Positions 1-7,063 of a DNA stretch of 11,427 nt are shown piece after piece. The notes below the pieces were generated by a model. That model saw nothing but the letters and a program-made list of their open reading frames with translations. It searched no databases and had not been told where the DNA came from. How positions within the stretch are numbered: the first letter of the stretch is position 1; every line of letters begins with the position of its first letter. Made by a program: the position numbers and the translations under genes. This stretch comes from JBMNTQ01 sp050945815 (GTDB taxonomy: Bacteria > Bacillota > Clostridia > Christensenellales > JBMNTQ01). Location of the stretch: the NCBI GenBank assembly GCA_050945815.1, contig JBMNTQ010000055.1, positions 1-11,427 on the forward strand. Reading direction: 5' to 3'.

Positions 1-128
1 TCTCCAGAACAAACTACGTCCATTATACCCTGCACCACTTTGCAGTGTCAATGAATAAATTGCCCGATTCTAGCCATTCCTGGCTGTCTTCAGCCCTAAA
101 CTCCCCGCCAGGCCGCCAAATTACGCAG
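1..128. other. Non-coding stretch downstream of the gap-pgk terminator
   Basis: I see no gene here. There are two small hairpins with no T run: CTGCA/TGCAG around position 30-45, and GGCTG-TCTT-CAGCC at 82-95. Neither is enough to call an RNA gene or a terminator. Confidence 0.4.
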
Positions 129-163
129 AAAAGCGCCCCAGCTTAGAAAAACGGGGCGCCTTC
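129..163 (-). terminator. Rho-independent terminator of the gap-pgk operon
   Basis: On the minus strand GCGCCCC (159-153) pairs with GGGGCGC (139-133) across a 13-base loop. A G-U pair and two A-U pairs extend the stem outward, and a short T run (TTTTCTG) follows. It starts about 30 bases past the pgk stop codon, the expected place for the operon terminator. The T run is short, so some read-through is possible. Confidence 0.75.
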
Positions 164-193
164 TCGAAAACTCAATCATTTCCCGGGCCAAAC

Positions 194-1450
194 CTAACCC
201 TGGGCCTGCCGCTTCGCCGCTTCACGCAACGCCGCCACAACCGGCACAACCTCCCCGGACAAAAAGCGCACCAGAGCGCCGCCGCCGGTACAAAGGTAAT
301 CCATCCGATCCTCCAGAGCAAATTTTTTGGTAGCAACAATGCTGTCGCCCCCGCCCAACACAGAATAACCTGAGGAATCCGCAGTCGCCTCCCATACAGC
401 ACGGGTGCCATAGTCCGTAATATCCTCCTCAAACACGCCCAGCGGCCCGTTTATAAAGATAGTTTTGGCGTTCAAAAGGATTTTTCTGAACCTCTCAGCA
501 GATTTATGGCCAATGTCCATATACATCTTATCATCCTGCACACTGTCTATGTCATCCTCAAACCGTTGGCCTTCCTCAACATAAGCCATGTCTACAGGCA
601 GAGCGATGCGGTCGCTATATTTGCGCAGAATCTCCTTTACAGGCTCGATATGCTGCACATGGTCACGCTTCTCCAGGAAACCATAGGTCGTCTTCCCAAC
701 AGAGGTTCCACTAGCCTCCAGCAATACATGCCCCACCAGCCCTCCGGCTATCACGGTGTCCGCAATGTTATTTTCCAACACCGTACTCATCATGGCAAAA
801 GCATCGTGGATTTTCGCGCCGCCCAGCACAAACACGCAAGGCCGCTCCGGCTTTTCCATCACCCCTGAAACTACGCTGTATTCCTCCTCAAATAAGCGGC
901 CCATACAAGACGGCAAAACCATCTCAAAGCCGCAAAGCGTCGGCTGCGCGCGGTGAGATGCAGCAAATGCATCACAGACGTACAGGTCTGCCAAAGGCGC
1001 CAGCTTACGCACGCATTCCGTATCCGCCATCTCTTCAAAGGTTAGGTTCAGCTTCAGCTCAAAAAGAGTCTGCTCTTCCGCCACAAAGCGCACATTATCC
1101 AGAAGAAGAATCTCCCCTTCCTGCAAATCGCGAATAGCCTGGCGAGCCGACGGGCCCACCACGTCATCAATAAACTGAATCTTCCTGCCTAAATATTCCT
1201 CCAAATACTGAACATGGGGCTGCAAAGTATAGTAATTTTTGTATTCCACATCGCTGCCCTGATGGGCCAGCAACACGAGCTTCGCGCCGCCCTCACTCAG
1301 CTCCGTCAACGTAGGCACGCAAGCCTTAATTCGTGTGGTGTCCTTCAGCGTCCCCGCTTCCTTGTCCACCGGCTGGTTGATATCGATGCGGCACAAAACG
1401 GTCTTGCCTTTTACATCAAAATCATCCAGCGTCAGTATCCCGTATCTCAT
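194..1450 (-). CDS. pgk: Phosphoglycerate kinase, archaeal-like
   Basis: This enzyme transfers phosphate between 1,3-bisphosphoglycerate and ADP to give 3-phosphoglycerate and ATP in the cytoplasm. At 418 residues it is full length for the family. Visible PGK landmarks are the RIDINQP substrate loop (21-27), TTRIKACVPT (38-47), LLLDNVRF (115-122), DAFAASHRAQP (160-170), GGAKIHDA (210-217), NGPLGVFE (334-341), the nucleotide loop GGGDS (367-371) and the C-terminal CTGGGA (387-392). The LAHQG motif (61-65), the spacing after it and the VGPSARQAI stretch resemble archaeal more than classical bacterial PGK, judged from memory of both families. One oddity is that the arginine of the usual HLGRP or HQSRP motif, which contacts 3-phosphoglycerate, is Ser66 here. 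The gene begins 20 bases after the gap stop, with AGGGGG 8 bases before the ATG. The fold assignment is firm, while the exact substrate is slightly less certain. Confidence 0.92.
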   Translation of the reverse strand: MRYGILTLDDFDVKGKTVLCRIDINQPVDKEAGTLKDTTRIKACVPTLTELSEGGAKLVLLAHQGSDVEYKNYYTLQPHVQYLEEYLGRKIQFIDDVVGPSARQAIRDLQEGEILLLDNVRFVAEEQTLFELKLNLTFEEMADTECVRKLAPLADLYVCDAFAASHRAQPTLCGFEMVLPSCMGRLFEEEYSVVSGVMEKPERPCVFVLGGAKIHDAFAMMSTVLENNIADTVIAGGLVGHVLLEASGTSVGKTTYGFLEKRDHVQHIEPVKEILRKYSDRIALPVDMAYVEEGQRFEDDIDSVQDDKMYMDIGHKSAERFRKILLNAKTIFINGPLGVFEEDITDYGTRAVWEATADSSGYSVLGGGDSIVATKKFALEDRMDYLCTGGGALVRFLSGEVVPVVAALREAAKRQAQG

Positions 1451-1470
1451 CGGATCCGCCCCCTACTTTC

Positions 1471-2490
1471 TTATTTCATGCCCAAGTATTTGTTGGTCAA
1501 GGCAACGCCTTCCAGACGGTCTCTCTGCATTCCGCATGCAGCGCGGATCGCGTCAATGTTCTCAGGAATAACAACCGACTCCTGCGGGATGTTGATGCAG
1601 AACATGATGTCGTCGCCGGATTTCACGATGGAATCCTCCCAGCAGGCAATTTCATACATATCGCCGCGGGCATTACCCAGATCGCGGGCATAACGGAACA
1701 GCGAAGCATTCCCCAAGAAGCCTTCCGCCAAACTGACCATGCGAATACGCGGATGTGCATCAAACAGTTCAATCAGGCCGGCCTTATCAATGGATTTCTT
1801 CGTGCTGGCCAAAACGGTAATCATATGCCCGTGGGTCACAGGGGTATGTACCAAAATGCCGGTCGCATCCACATGGGGCATAATCGTCATCAAGTCCAAA
1901 GCCTGATGGCTAGGGGCCTTCTCCAGCTGCAGGGCATTGGTCAGTCCACGATGATAATCGCCGGGGTCTGCCACACGGCGGATAATGGTGATGGCCACCT
2001 TATTCACGCCAACAGCCCGATCCAGGCTGTCCACCGCACGAATCAAGCCGGTGGTATTACAACTGGTCAGCTTGAGGTAATCCTGATCGACGCCCGCCTC
2101 ATAGTTCGCATATCCATGGAAGAAAACGTCGGCAACATCGTTGCTCTCGCCGCCCTGGAAGATGGCCTTACGGTTATACTTTTTATAAAGCTCTTTGTTC
2201 TGCGCCCCAACCCCGGCGCTAGTGGAATCCAGCATAATATCGGTCTGCGCAATCAAATCTTCCATATTGCCGGCAATCGGAATGCCAACCTCCGACAAAA
2301 TCCCTTCGTTGGCAGGAAGGGCGTTGAAGAATTTGTAGGGCATGCCTTTTTCCTTCAGCGCACGCACAGCCAGCGTCGGCGCAACGTCCGCCACCCCCAC
2401 TAATTCCATATCATCTTGTCTCGCTACGCCATCAGCCAAACGCTGGCCAATTACACCGTAACCCGCAACACCCACTTTAAGCTTTGCCAT
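1471..2490 (-). CDS. gap: Type II (archaeal-type) glyceraldehyde-3-phosphate dehydrogenase
   Basis: This cytoplasmic glycolytic enzyme oxidises and phosphorylates glyceraldehyde-3-phosphate to 1,3-bisphosphoglycerate. The 339-residue protein has an N-terminal Rossmann fold with GYGVIG (10-15), the catalytic motif SCNTTGL (143-149, Cys144), RRVADPGD (171-178) and THGH (219-222), which carries the likely catalytic histidine. The SCNTTGL and RRxADP motifs are those of the archaeal type II family; bacterial GapA-type enzymes carry SCTTN. Asp35 ends the second beta strand (VGVADV), which suggests NAD rather than NADP, but this is inference. The start at 2490 is chosen because GGAGG (2505-2501) lies 10 bases upstream; the ATG at 2499 would sit only one base from it. 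It is the first gene of a two-gene operon with pgk, so consecutive pathway steps are cotranscribed. Confidence 0.93.
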   Translation of the reverse strand: MAKLKVGVAGYGVIGQRLADGVARQDDMELVGVADVAPTLAVRALKEKGMPYKFFNALPANEGILSEVGIPIAGNMEDLIAQTDIMLDSTSAGVGAQNKELYKKYNRKAIFQGGESNDVADVFFHGYANYEAGVDQDYLKLTSCNTTGLIRAVDSLDRAVGVNKVAITIIRRVADPGDYHRGLTNALQLEKAPSHQALDLMTIMPHVDATGILVHTPVTHGHMITVLASTKKSIDKAGLIELFDAHPRIRMVSLAEGFLGNASLFRYARDLGNARGDMYEIACWEDSIVKSGDDIMFCINIPQESVVIPENIDAIRAACGMQRDRLEGVALTNKYLGMK

Positions 2491-2765
2491 AACACACATA
2501 CCTCCATGCTTTGTTTTGATTTATGAACAGATTTAAAAAAATCCGTATTTAAAACTCTGAGAAACCTGCCTTCAGGGCAAAAGAAGAACGCCTGCCTGTC
2601 CAATCACATCGTAAAAAACCATAACATTTCAGATTATATCATAAGATATATCATTTTAGAAGAATGGACATATATTGGTTTGCGAAATAAAGTTGTGCTT
2701 CAGCGATAAAACGCTCCACCCAAACTTTAGATATGCGGTCTGGGAATTACCCTATTCATAATGCT
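2491..2765 (-). promoter_or_regulatory. Long 5' leader of gap with a possible second promoter and AT-rich inverted repeat
   Basis: About 270 non-coding bases separate the upstream promoter candidate from the gap start. Inside lies a second TATAAT (2638-2633) with TTCTAA 17 bases upstream, a weak -35. A perfect inverted repeat, TATATC-ATAA-GATATA (2635-2650), overlaps that -10 box and would suit a repressor site. The sequence AGGCAGG occurs twice between 2555 and 2605. I do not recognise a known riboswitch. Confidence 0.35.
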
Positions 2766-2794
2766 ATTATAATGCAGCCGAGCCGTTAATTCAA
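2766..2794 (-). promoter_or_regulatory. Candidate sigma-70-type promoter for gap-pgk
   Basis: On the minus strand TTGAAT (2794-2789) is followed after 17 bases by a perfect TATAAT (2771-2766). This is the best-scoring promoter by eye upstream of gap. Transcription would begin near 2759. The -10 is part of the palindrome ATTATAAT, so a plus-strand -10 also exists, but no plus-strand gene follows it. Confidence 0.5.
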
Positions 2795-2950
2795 CGGTCC
2801 ATCCCATAAAAACATCTCCATTTTTTCGGGGTTCGCTGCCTCAATATAGCACGCTTCTACCAGCACCGCCGCTGCGCAAAGGCTTTTTTCTCTAGCCGCT
2901 TTTGAACGAACCCGGCTCCCTACAATATGCTGCGGCAAAAGCCGTCCCCT
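2795..2950. other. Intergenic region after metH, structured but without a clear gene
   Basis: No gene is supported here. A long-range inverted repeat, GGGTTCG (2829-2835) with CGAACCC (2907-2913), encloses about 70 bases. On the minus strand GGCT/AGCC forms a small hairpin around 2880-2900. None has a proper T run, so a clear metH terminator is not visible. The region could hold termination structure or nothing functional. Confidence 0.3.
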
Positions 2951-5302
2951 TCAGCATTCCTTCGCCAACAGCCGCTTGGCCAGTTCAACAGCCCGCATCG
3001 CATCCTCGGCATAGTGCGCGCCGATTTCGTCCGCATATTCCCGGTTCAAAACCGCGCCGCCCACCATCACCGGACAATCCCATCCCCGCTCCTTCAAAAG
3101 GGCAACCACCCTCGGCATCTGCACCATAGTCGTAGTAATCAGAGCCGACAGCCCCACAATACAAGCCTTCTCCCGAATCGCCCGCTCCACAATCACTTCG
3201 GCGTCCACGTCCTTACCCAAGTCAATCACATGAAAGCCATGGTTCTTCAACATCAGCCCCACGATATTCTTGCCAATATCATGCAAGTCGCCCTTAACCG
3301 TCGCCAATATAATCTTAGGCCCTTCCTCCCCGTCCCCGGGGAAGCGGCTAAGATACAGGTCAAATACCTTTTTAGCGGTCTCTGCGCTTTTCACAAGCTG
3401 GGGCAGGAAATATTCCTTGGCTTCAAACAGCCGCCCCACTTCCTCCAACGCCGGCGCCACCTGCTCCTCAATCAGGGAAAGACGCCCCTCCTCCAGTTCC
3501 TTTTCCGCAAAGGCCACCGCCTCTTCCTCCCGCCCGGCCACCACAGCAGCAAAGAGCGAATCCATCCGTGTTTCTTTTTTCTGGGTATGGCTCGTAGTAT
3601 AGCGCTCCAGTCCGTCCTCCTTGCCCAGCAGCATCTCCCCCGCCTGAAACAGAGGCATCAAATGCTCCGCCGTCGGGTTGGCAATCATCATAGACAAGCC
3701 CTTCTGCACAGCCAACAGCAAGAAAGCCGCGTTGATATACGGCCTCCCCGGCAAACCAAAGGAAATATTGGATAATCCTATAATAGTCTGAATTCCCTGC
3801 CCGGCAGCCCACTCAATGGTATCGATCGCCTCAACTCCCGCCTGCGGCTCGGCAGAAATCGTAAGCGCCAGCGCATCCACCACCATATCCTCCTGCTCCA
3901 GGCCAACGCAGCGAGCATGCTCTACTATCTTCTCCATCAGCGCCTTGCGCTGGGAACAGGTATGAGCCAATCCATTGTCATCAATCGGCAACGCAATAAA
4001 CATCGCGCCGTATTTTTTGCAAATCTCCAACAGCCCCAGCTTGTCCTCCTCAGCCGAAACAGAGTTAACCAGCGCTCTACCCGGATAAATCCGCAGCGCC
4101 GCCTCAATGGCTTTAGGGTTGGAGGAATCGATACAAAGAGGCAGGTCAATCCGCGAGGAAAGCACCCCCACCATCTTTGCCAGCATGTCCACCTCATCTA
4201 TCCCGGGCATCCCCACGTTTACATCCAGCATATCCGCGCCGGCAGCCATCTGCTCCCCTGCCATCTGCAAAGCAAGGCGAATATCCCCCCGCAAAAGCTG
4301 CTCCTGCAAAGCCTTCTTCCCAGTGGGGTTGATGCGTTCCCCCACCAGCAAGGTTTTACCGCCCACAGTGGGCGCCACATGCTGCCGCGCCGATGAAAGA
4401 TAGCCCCTGGAAGGCCGTCTCTTTGGAATGTTCACATCCCGCACCGCTCCAATGACCCGGCGCATATACTCCGGCGTCGTCCCGCAGCACCCACCCAAAA
4501 TGCTGGCTCCCGCCTTGGGCAAAGCCTCATAATACGCAGCGAATTCCGCCTCATCCATATCATAGCAAAGCTCCCCAGCCGCCATTCTGGGCAGCCCGGC
4601 ATTGGGGCCGGCCGCAATGGGCACCTTGGCATAGGGGTACATCGCCTCTATAATGTCCGCCATCTCTTTAGGCCCGGACGAACAGTTCACTCCCACCGCG
4701 TCCGCCCCCAACGACTGCAACGTAATCAGAGCGGTTACAGGGTCCGTACCGGTCAGCGTTCTGCCGTCGCTGTACGTCATGCTGGCTAGCACCGGCTTGT
4801 CGGAATTTTCCTTCACGGCAAGCAAGGCAGCCCGCGCCTCCTGAATGTCGATCATGGTTTCAATAGAAAAAAAATCTACGCCCGCGCTCTGCAAAGATCG
4901 AACCTGGCGCGCAAAAGCCTCCACTGCGTCCTCAAAAGACAGTTCGCCAAAAGGCTGCACAAAGCGGCCCAGCGGCCCGATGCTGCCGCCTACGAGCGCA
5001 CCGTCAGCCGCCTGTCTGGATATCCGAACCAGCGTCTCATTTAATGCCTCCGTCTGATCCGCAAGTCCGTATTCTCCCAGCTTTATCGGGTTCGCGCCAA
5101 ACGTAAAACAGCGTACTGCCTGACAGCCCGCTGCAAGATACTCCCTCTGTAGCGCAATCAATCTATCCGGATGCTGCGCCGCCCAAGCCTCCGGGCAGCC
5201 CTGGGCGCCCATTCCCGCCTTCTGCAGGTTGGTGCCGGTTCCCCCATCCAGAAAGAACCGGCCGTTTTGCATCCAATCCATCCACTTATTCTTCGCTCTC
5301 AT
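2951..5302 (-). CDS. metH: Cobalamin-dependent methionine synthase, core without reactivation domain
   Basis: This enzyme moves the methyl group of 5-methyltetrahydrofolate through cobalamin to homocysteine, making methionine. Four modules are seen in 783 residues. The homocysteine-binding barrel (about 14-290) carries the zinc ligands Cys207 (GVNCSSG) and Cys272-Cys273 (GGCCGTTP). The pterin-binding barrel (about 310-560) contains GERINPTGKK and DVNVG. A helical cobalamin cap spans about 580-660. The cobalamin-binding Rossmann domain (about 661-783) has DLHDIGKN (His674 as lower axial ligand), GLSAL (Ser719) and VGGA. The protein ends there, so the C-terminal SAM-binding reactivation domain of E. 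coli MetH (about 1,227 residues in total) is absent. That domain is encoded by the gene just upstream, whose end overlaps this start by 17 bases, implying coupled translation. GGGAG lies 6 bases before the ATG. Confidence 0.96.
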   Translation of the reverse strand: MRAKNKWMDWMQNGRFFLDGGTGTNLQKAGMGAQGCPEAWAAQHPDRLIALQREYLAAGCQAVRCFTFGANPIKLGEYGLADQTEALNETLVRISRQAADGALVGGSIGPLGRFVQPFGELSFEDAVEAFARQVRSLQSAGVDFFSIETMIDIQEARAALLAVKENSDKPVLASMTYSDGRTLTGTDPVTALITLQSLGADAVGVNCSSGPKEMADIIEAMYPYAKVPIAAGPNAGLPRMAAGELCYDMDEAEFAAYYEALPKAGASILGGCCGTTPEYMRRVIGAVRDVNIPKRRPSRGYLSSARQHVAPTVGGKTLLVGERINPTGKKALQEQLLRGDIRLALQMAGEQMAAGADMLDVNVGMPGIDEVDMLAKMVGVLSSRIDLPLCIDSSNPKAIEAALRIYPGRALVNSVSAEEDKLGLLEICKKYGAMFIALPIDDNGLAHTCSQRKALMEKIVEHARCVGLEQEDMVVDALALTISAEPQAGVEAIDTIEWAAGQGIQTIIGLSNISFGLPGRPYINAAFLLLAVQKGLSMMIANPTAEHLMPLFQAGEMLLGKEDGLERYTTSHTQKKETRMDSLFAAVVAGREEEAVAFAEKELEEGRLSLIEEQVAPALEEVGRLFEAKEYFLPQLVKSAETAKKVFDLYLSRFPGDGEEGPKIILATVKGDLHDIGKNIVGLMLKNHGFHVIDLGKDVDAEVIVERAIREKACIVGLSALITTTMVQMPRVVALLKERGWDCPVMVGGAVLNREYADEIGAHYAEDAMRAVELAKRLLAKEC

Positions 5303-5834
5303 AGGTAACTCCCGTAACCGTCAGCACGGATTTTTGCGGCAACAGCATATAATCCGGCGTAATGCTCATATCCAATCTGTCCAACTTCAGCAAGTCGAAT
5401 ATCATTTTCTGATAAGAAAGGTCAAAGTCCCCAAAGCCTGGACAAATGCGTTTTTTCAAAATCCGCTTACCCTTCTTGATGGCATTAGCGTTCAACATCT
5501 TGATGATATACGCCACGCTGTTATTGACCATCTCGCTCAATTCCTCATCCACCATCGCCGTATCCGCCAGGCTGGTCTGGGCAACCTTCTCCATCAAAGC
5601 CGTAGAATCCGCTACCGTTGCCGCAATAAACACAACCTCCTCGCAATCCGAAAGCATATCCATCAAGTTCCTGCTCTTAAGCAGCAGCCCATTCGATAGG
5701 GTAATCGTTCCGCTGGAAGCGTCGCGCCCGGCAATCGGCAGAGAAAAATACGCCCCCGCCGGCCGTATTACCTGAAAAGTCTTTTTGAATATTTTTTGAG
5801 ATTGCACAGGGATATCATAAATAAAGATCTGCAT
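5286..5834 (-). CDS. Stand-alone methionine synthase reactivation-domain protein
   Basis: This protein probably supplies in trans the SAM-dependent reactivation of oxidised cob(II)alamin on the MetH core encoded next. It has 182 residues. The recognisable part is RICPGFGD (129-136) followed by DLSYQK and a C-terminal stretch with ITPDYMLLPQKSV (158-170), which match the motif of the MetH activation domain (R-x-x-PGYGD, then a tyrosine and P-x-KS segment). The N-terminal half is less conserved. An upstream in-frame extension to 6101 exists, but the start at 5834 is preferred: AAGGAG lies 9 bases upstream, and the longer form would run across the divergent promoter and into metF. The gene is first in the operon and overlaps metH. 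Which reductant drives reactivation cannot be told from this window. Confidence 0.88.
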   Translation of the reverse strand: MQIFIYDIPVQSQKIFKKTFQVIRPAGAYFSLPIAGRDASSGTITLSNGLLLKSRNLMDMLSDCEEVVFIAATVADSTALMEKVAQTSLADTAMVDEELSEMVNNSVAYIIKMLNANAIKKGKRILKKRICPGFGDFDLSYQKMIFDLLKLDRLDMSITPDYMLLPQKSVLTVTGVTYESEE

Positions 5835-5876
5835 ATTCTCTATCTCCTTAACAGTGAACTGGGATGAATTCAATTT

Positions 5877-5906
5877 ATTATATACTAAACCACCATCCAA
5901 GAGCAA
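5877..5906 (-). promoter_or_regulatory. Candidate promoter for the reactivation protein-metH operon
   Basis: On the minus strand TTGCTC (5906-5901) stands 18 bases before a perfect TATAAT (5882-5877). The -10 lies 42 bases before the ATG, leaving a short leader. The -35 is weak. No S-box, T-box or cobalamin riboswitch could fit in a leader this short. Confidence 0.4.
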
Positions 5907-5963
5907 GGAAGCAAGTAGAATTCCTGGAAAATCGCAGCCGCCCCCTTGCAGGATACCCCCAAC

Positions 5964-5969
5964 TATAAT
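5964..5969 (+). promoter_or_regulatory. Candidate -10 box for metF
   Basis: TATAAT lies 43 bases before the metF ATG and faces away from the metH-side promoter. No convincing -35 box is visible at 16-18 bases (the stretch is C-rich), so an activator or an alternative -10 (TATAAA, 5976-5981) may be involved. Confidence 0.3.
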
Positions 5970-6012
5970 AAAGTGTATAAATATAGATGTAAAGGGGGCA
6001 AATAAAATCAAA

Positions 6013-6861
6013 ATGAAACTATCAGAAATGTACAAAAAAAGAAAGCCCGTGATTTCCTTCGAGGTTTTTCCACCCAAGCCTGACAGCTCGCTGGATAACA
6101 TCTATGAAACTGTCGAAAAACTGTCCACCCTCTCCCCTGCCTATTTTAGCGTCACCTACGGCGCAAGCGGCGGGAACCGTGAGCGCACAGTGGAAATCGC
6201 GTCCACCATCAAGAACCGCTTCAAAGTCGAATCCCTCGCCCACCTCACCTGCACCTGCACCACCCCCGACGACATCGACCGCTATTTAGACGAGTTGGAT
6301 GCAAACGGTGTGGAAAACGTGTTGGCGCTGCGGGGCGATGTACCCAAGGGCATGGAGCGCAACCAGGCCTTCGTCGGCTATCACCACGCAAACGAGCTGG
6401 TCTCCCACATTACCAACCGAAACAGCTTTTGCGTCGCTTCGGCCGCCTATCCGGAATGGCACTTCGAGTCCCAATCCCCGGAAGAGGATATCTATTATCT
6501 CAAGAAAAAGGTGGATGCCGGTGCGGAATTTTTCATCAGCCAGCTGTGCTTCGACAATCAGGCCTTCTTCATATTCCTAGACAGGCTGCGCCGGGCAAAC
6601 ATCCACATCCCTGTTTCTGCCGGCCTGATGCCCATACTCGACCCTTCGCAGATTCTGCGGATGACTTCGCTAAGCGGCTGTTCCATTCCAGCAGCCCTCT
6701 CCAAGCTGATGGCCCGCTATACAGACAAGGATGATTTTGCCAAAGCCGGCCTTGAATATGCCGCAAATCAGTACATGCAACTATACGCAGCAGGCGTCGA
6801 CGGCATCCACCTCTACTCCATGAACCGCCACAGCCAGATCATGCAGATCGTGCGCCAATAA
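6013..6861 (+). CDS. metF: 5,10-methylenetetrahydrofolate reductase
   Basis: This flavoprotein reduces 5,10-methylenetetrahydrofolate to 5-methyltetrahydrofolate, the methyl donor for MetH. The 282 residues form one TIM-barrel domain of normal bacterial MetF length. Landmarks are SFEVFPPK (15-22, catalytic Glu17), FSVTYGASG (45-53), LTCTCTT (78-84), LALRGDVP (104-111, with the folate-contacting Asp109), ISQLCFDN (175-182), the GLMPI motif (204-208) and GVDGIHLYSMNR (261-272). The frame stays open upstream to 5854. The ATG at 6013 is chosen because the family's N-terminus begins there and AAAGGGGG precedes it, although the 14-base spacing is long and may lower translation. The gene is divergent from the metH operon, so folate-methyl supply and use are co-located. 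No MetV-like partner is seen in the window. Confidence 0.95.
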   Translation: MKLSEMYKKRKPVISFEVFPPKPDSSLDNIYETVEKLSTLSPAYFSVTYGASGGNRERTVEIASTIKNRFKVESLAHLTCTCTTPDDIDRYLDELDANGVENVLALRGDVPKGMERNQAFVGYHHANELVSHITNRNSFCVASAAYPEWHFESQSPEEDIYYLKKKVDAGAEFFISQLCFDNQAFFIFLDRLRRANIHIPVSAGLMPILDPSQILRMTSLSGCSIPAALSKLMARYTDKDDFAKAGLEYAANQYMQLYAAGVDGIHLYSMNRHSQIMQIVRQ

Positions 6862-6986
6862 AACACATCGGCCGGCGCGCCGTACGCCCGCTGCTGCCAC
6901 ATTCGCTAATTCCCCCCCGGAGCCGGAAACCCAAAGCCTTTCCTGTGCCGCTTGGGATAAAAAGCAGAAAACTCTTAGGCTTCTTA
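6862..6986. other. Gap between metF and the ABC operon promoter
   Basis: No gene is supported. A perfect 10-base palindrome, CGGCGCGCCG (6873-6882), sits 11 bases past the metF stop, but no T run follows, so it is not a typical terminator. Some read-through from metF into the ABC operon is possible. Confidence 0.3.
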
Positions 6987-7015
6987 TTGAAAAAGCCCGG
7001 GGGTGCGTGTATAAT
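6987..7015 (+). promoter_or_regulatory. Strong sigma-70-type promoter of the ABC operon
   Basis: TTGAAA (6987-6992), a 17-base spacer and a perfect TATAAT (7010-7015) make this the best promoter in the window. Transcription would start near 7022, about 40 bases before the binding-protein ATG. Confidence 0.75.
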
Positions 7016-7063
7016 TATGTAATGTTTCATTATGAGTTGAATATATTTGGAGGTTATAGAAGA

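Noticed and set aside
2701..2760. Possible T-box-like motif (GGGTGGAGCG on the minus strand)
   Set aside because: The conserved T-box sequence needs UGGNACCGCG. Here the ACC part is missing, no specifier hairpin is seen, and the downstream genes are glycolytic rather than amino-acid or tRNA-synthetase genes.
2860..2940. GGGTTCG on the minus strand resembling a tRNA T-arm
   Set aside because: The 3' half of the T-stem is absent and no acceptor-stem partner or anticodon arm can be drawn at the right distances.
2927..3775. Long plus-strand open frame opposite metH
   Set aside because: It lies wholly antisense to the strongly supported metH gene, its protein is His/Pro/Arg-rich with no family motif, and no ribosome site precedes it. 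It is a by-product of GC-rich codon use.
5835..6101. N-terminal extension of the reactivation protein with hydrophobic stretches
   Set aside because: It would run through the divergent promoter region and into metF. The start at 5834 has a good ribosome site at proper spacing, so the extension is not translated in all likelihood.
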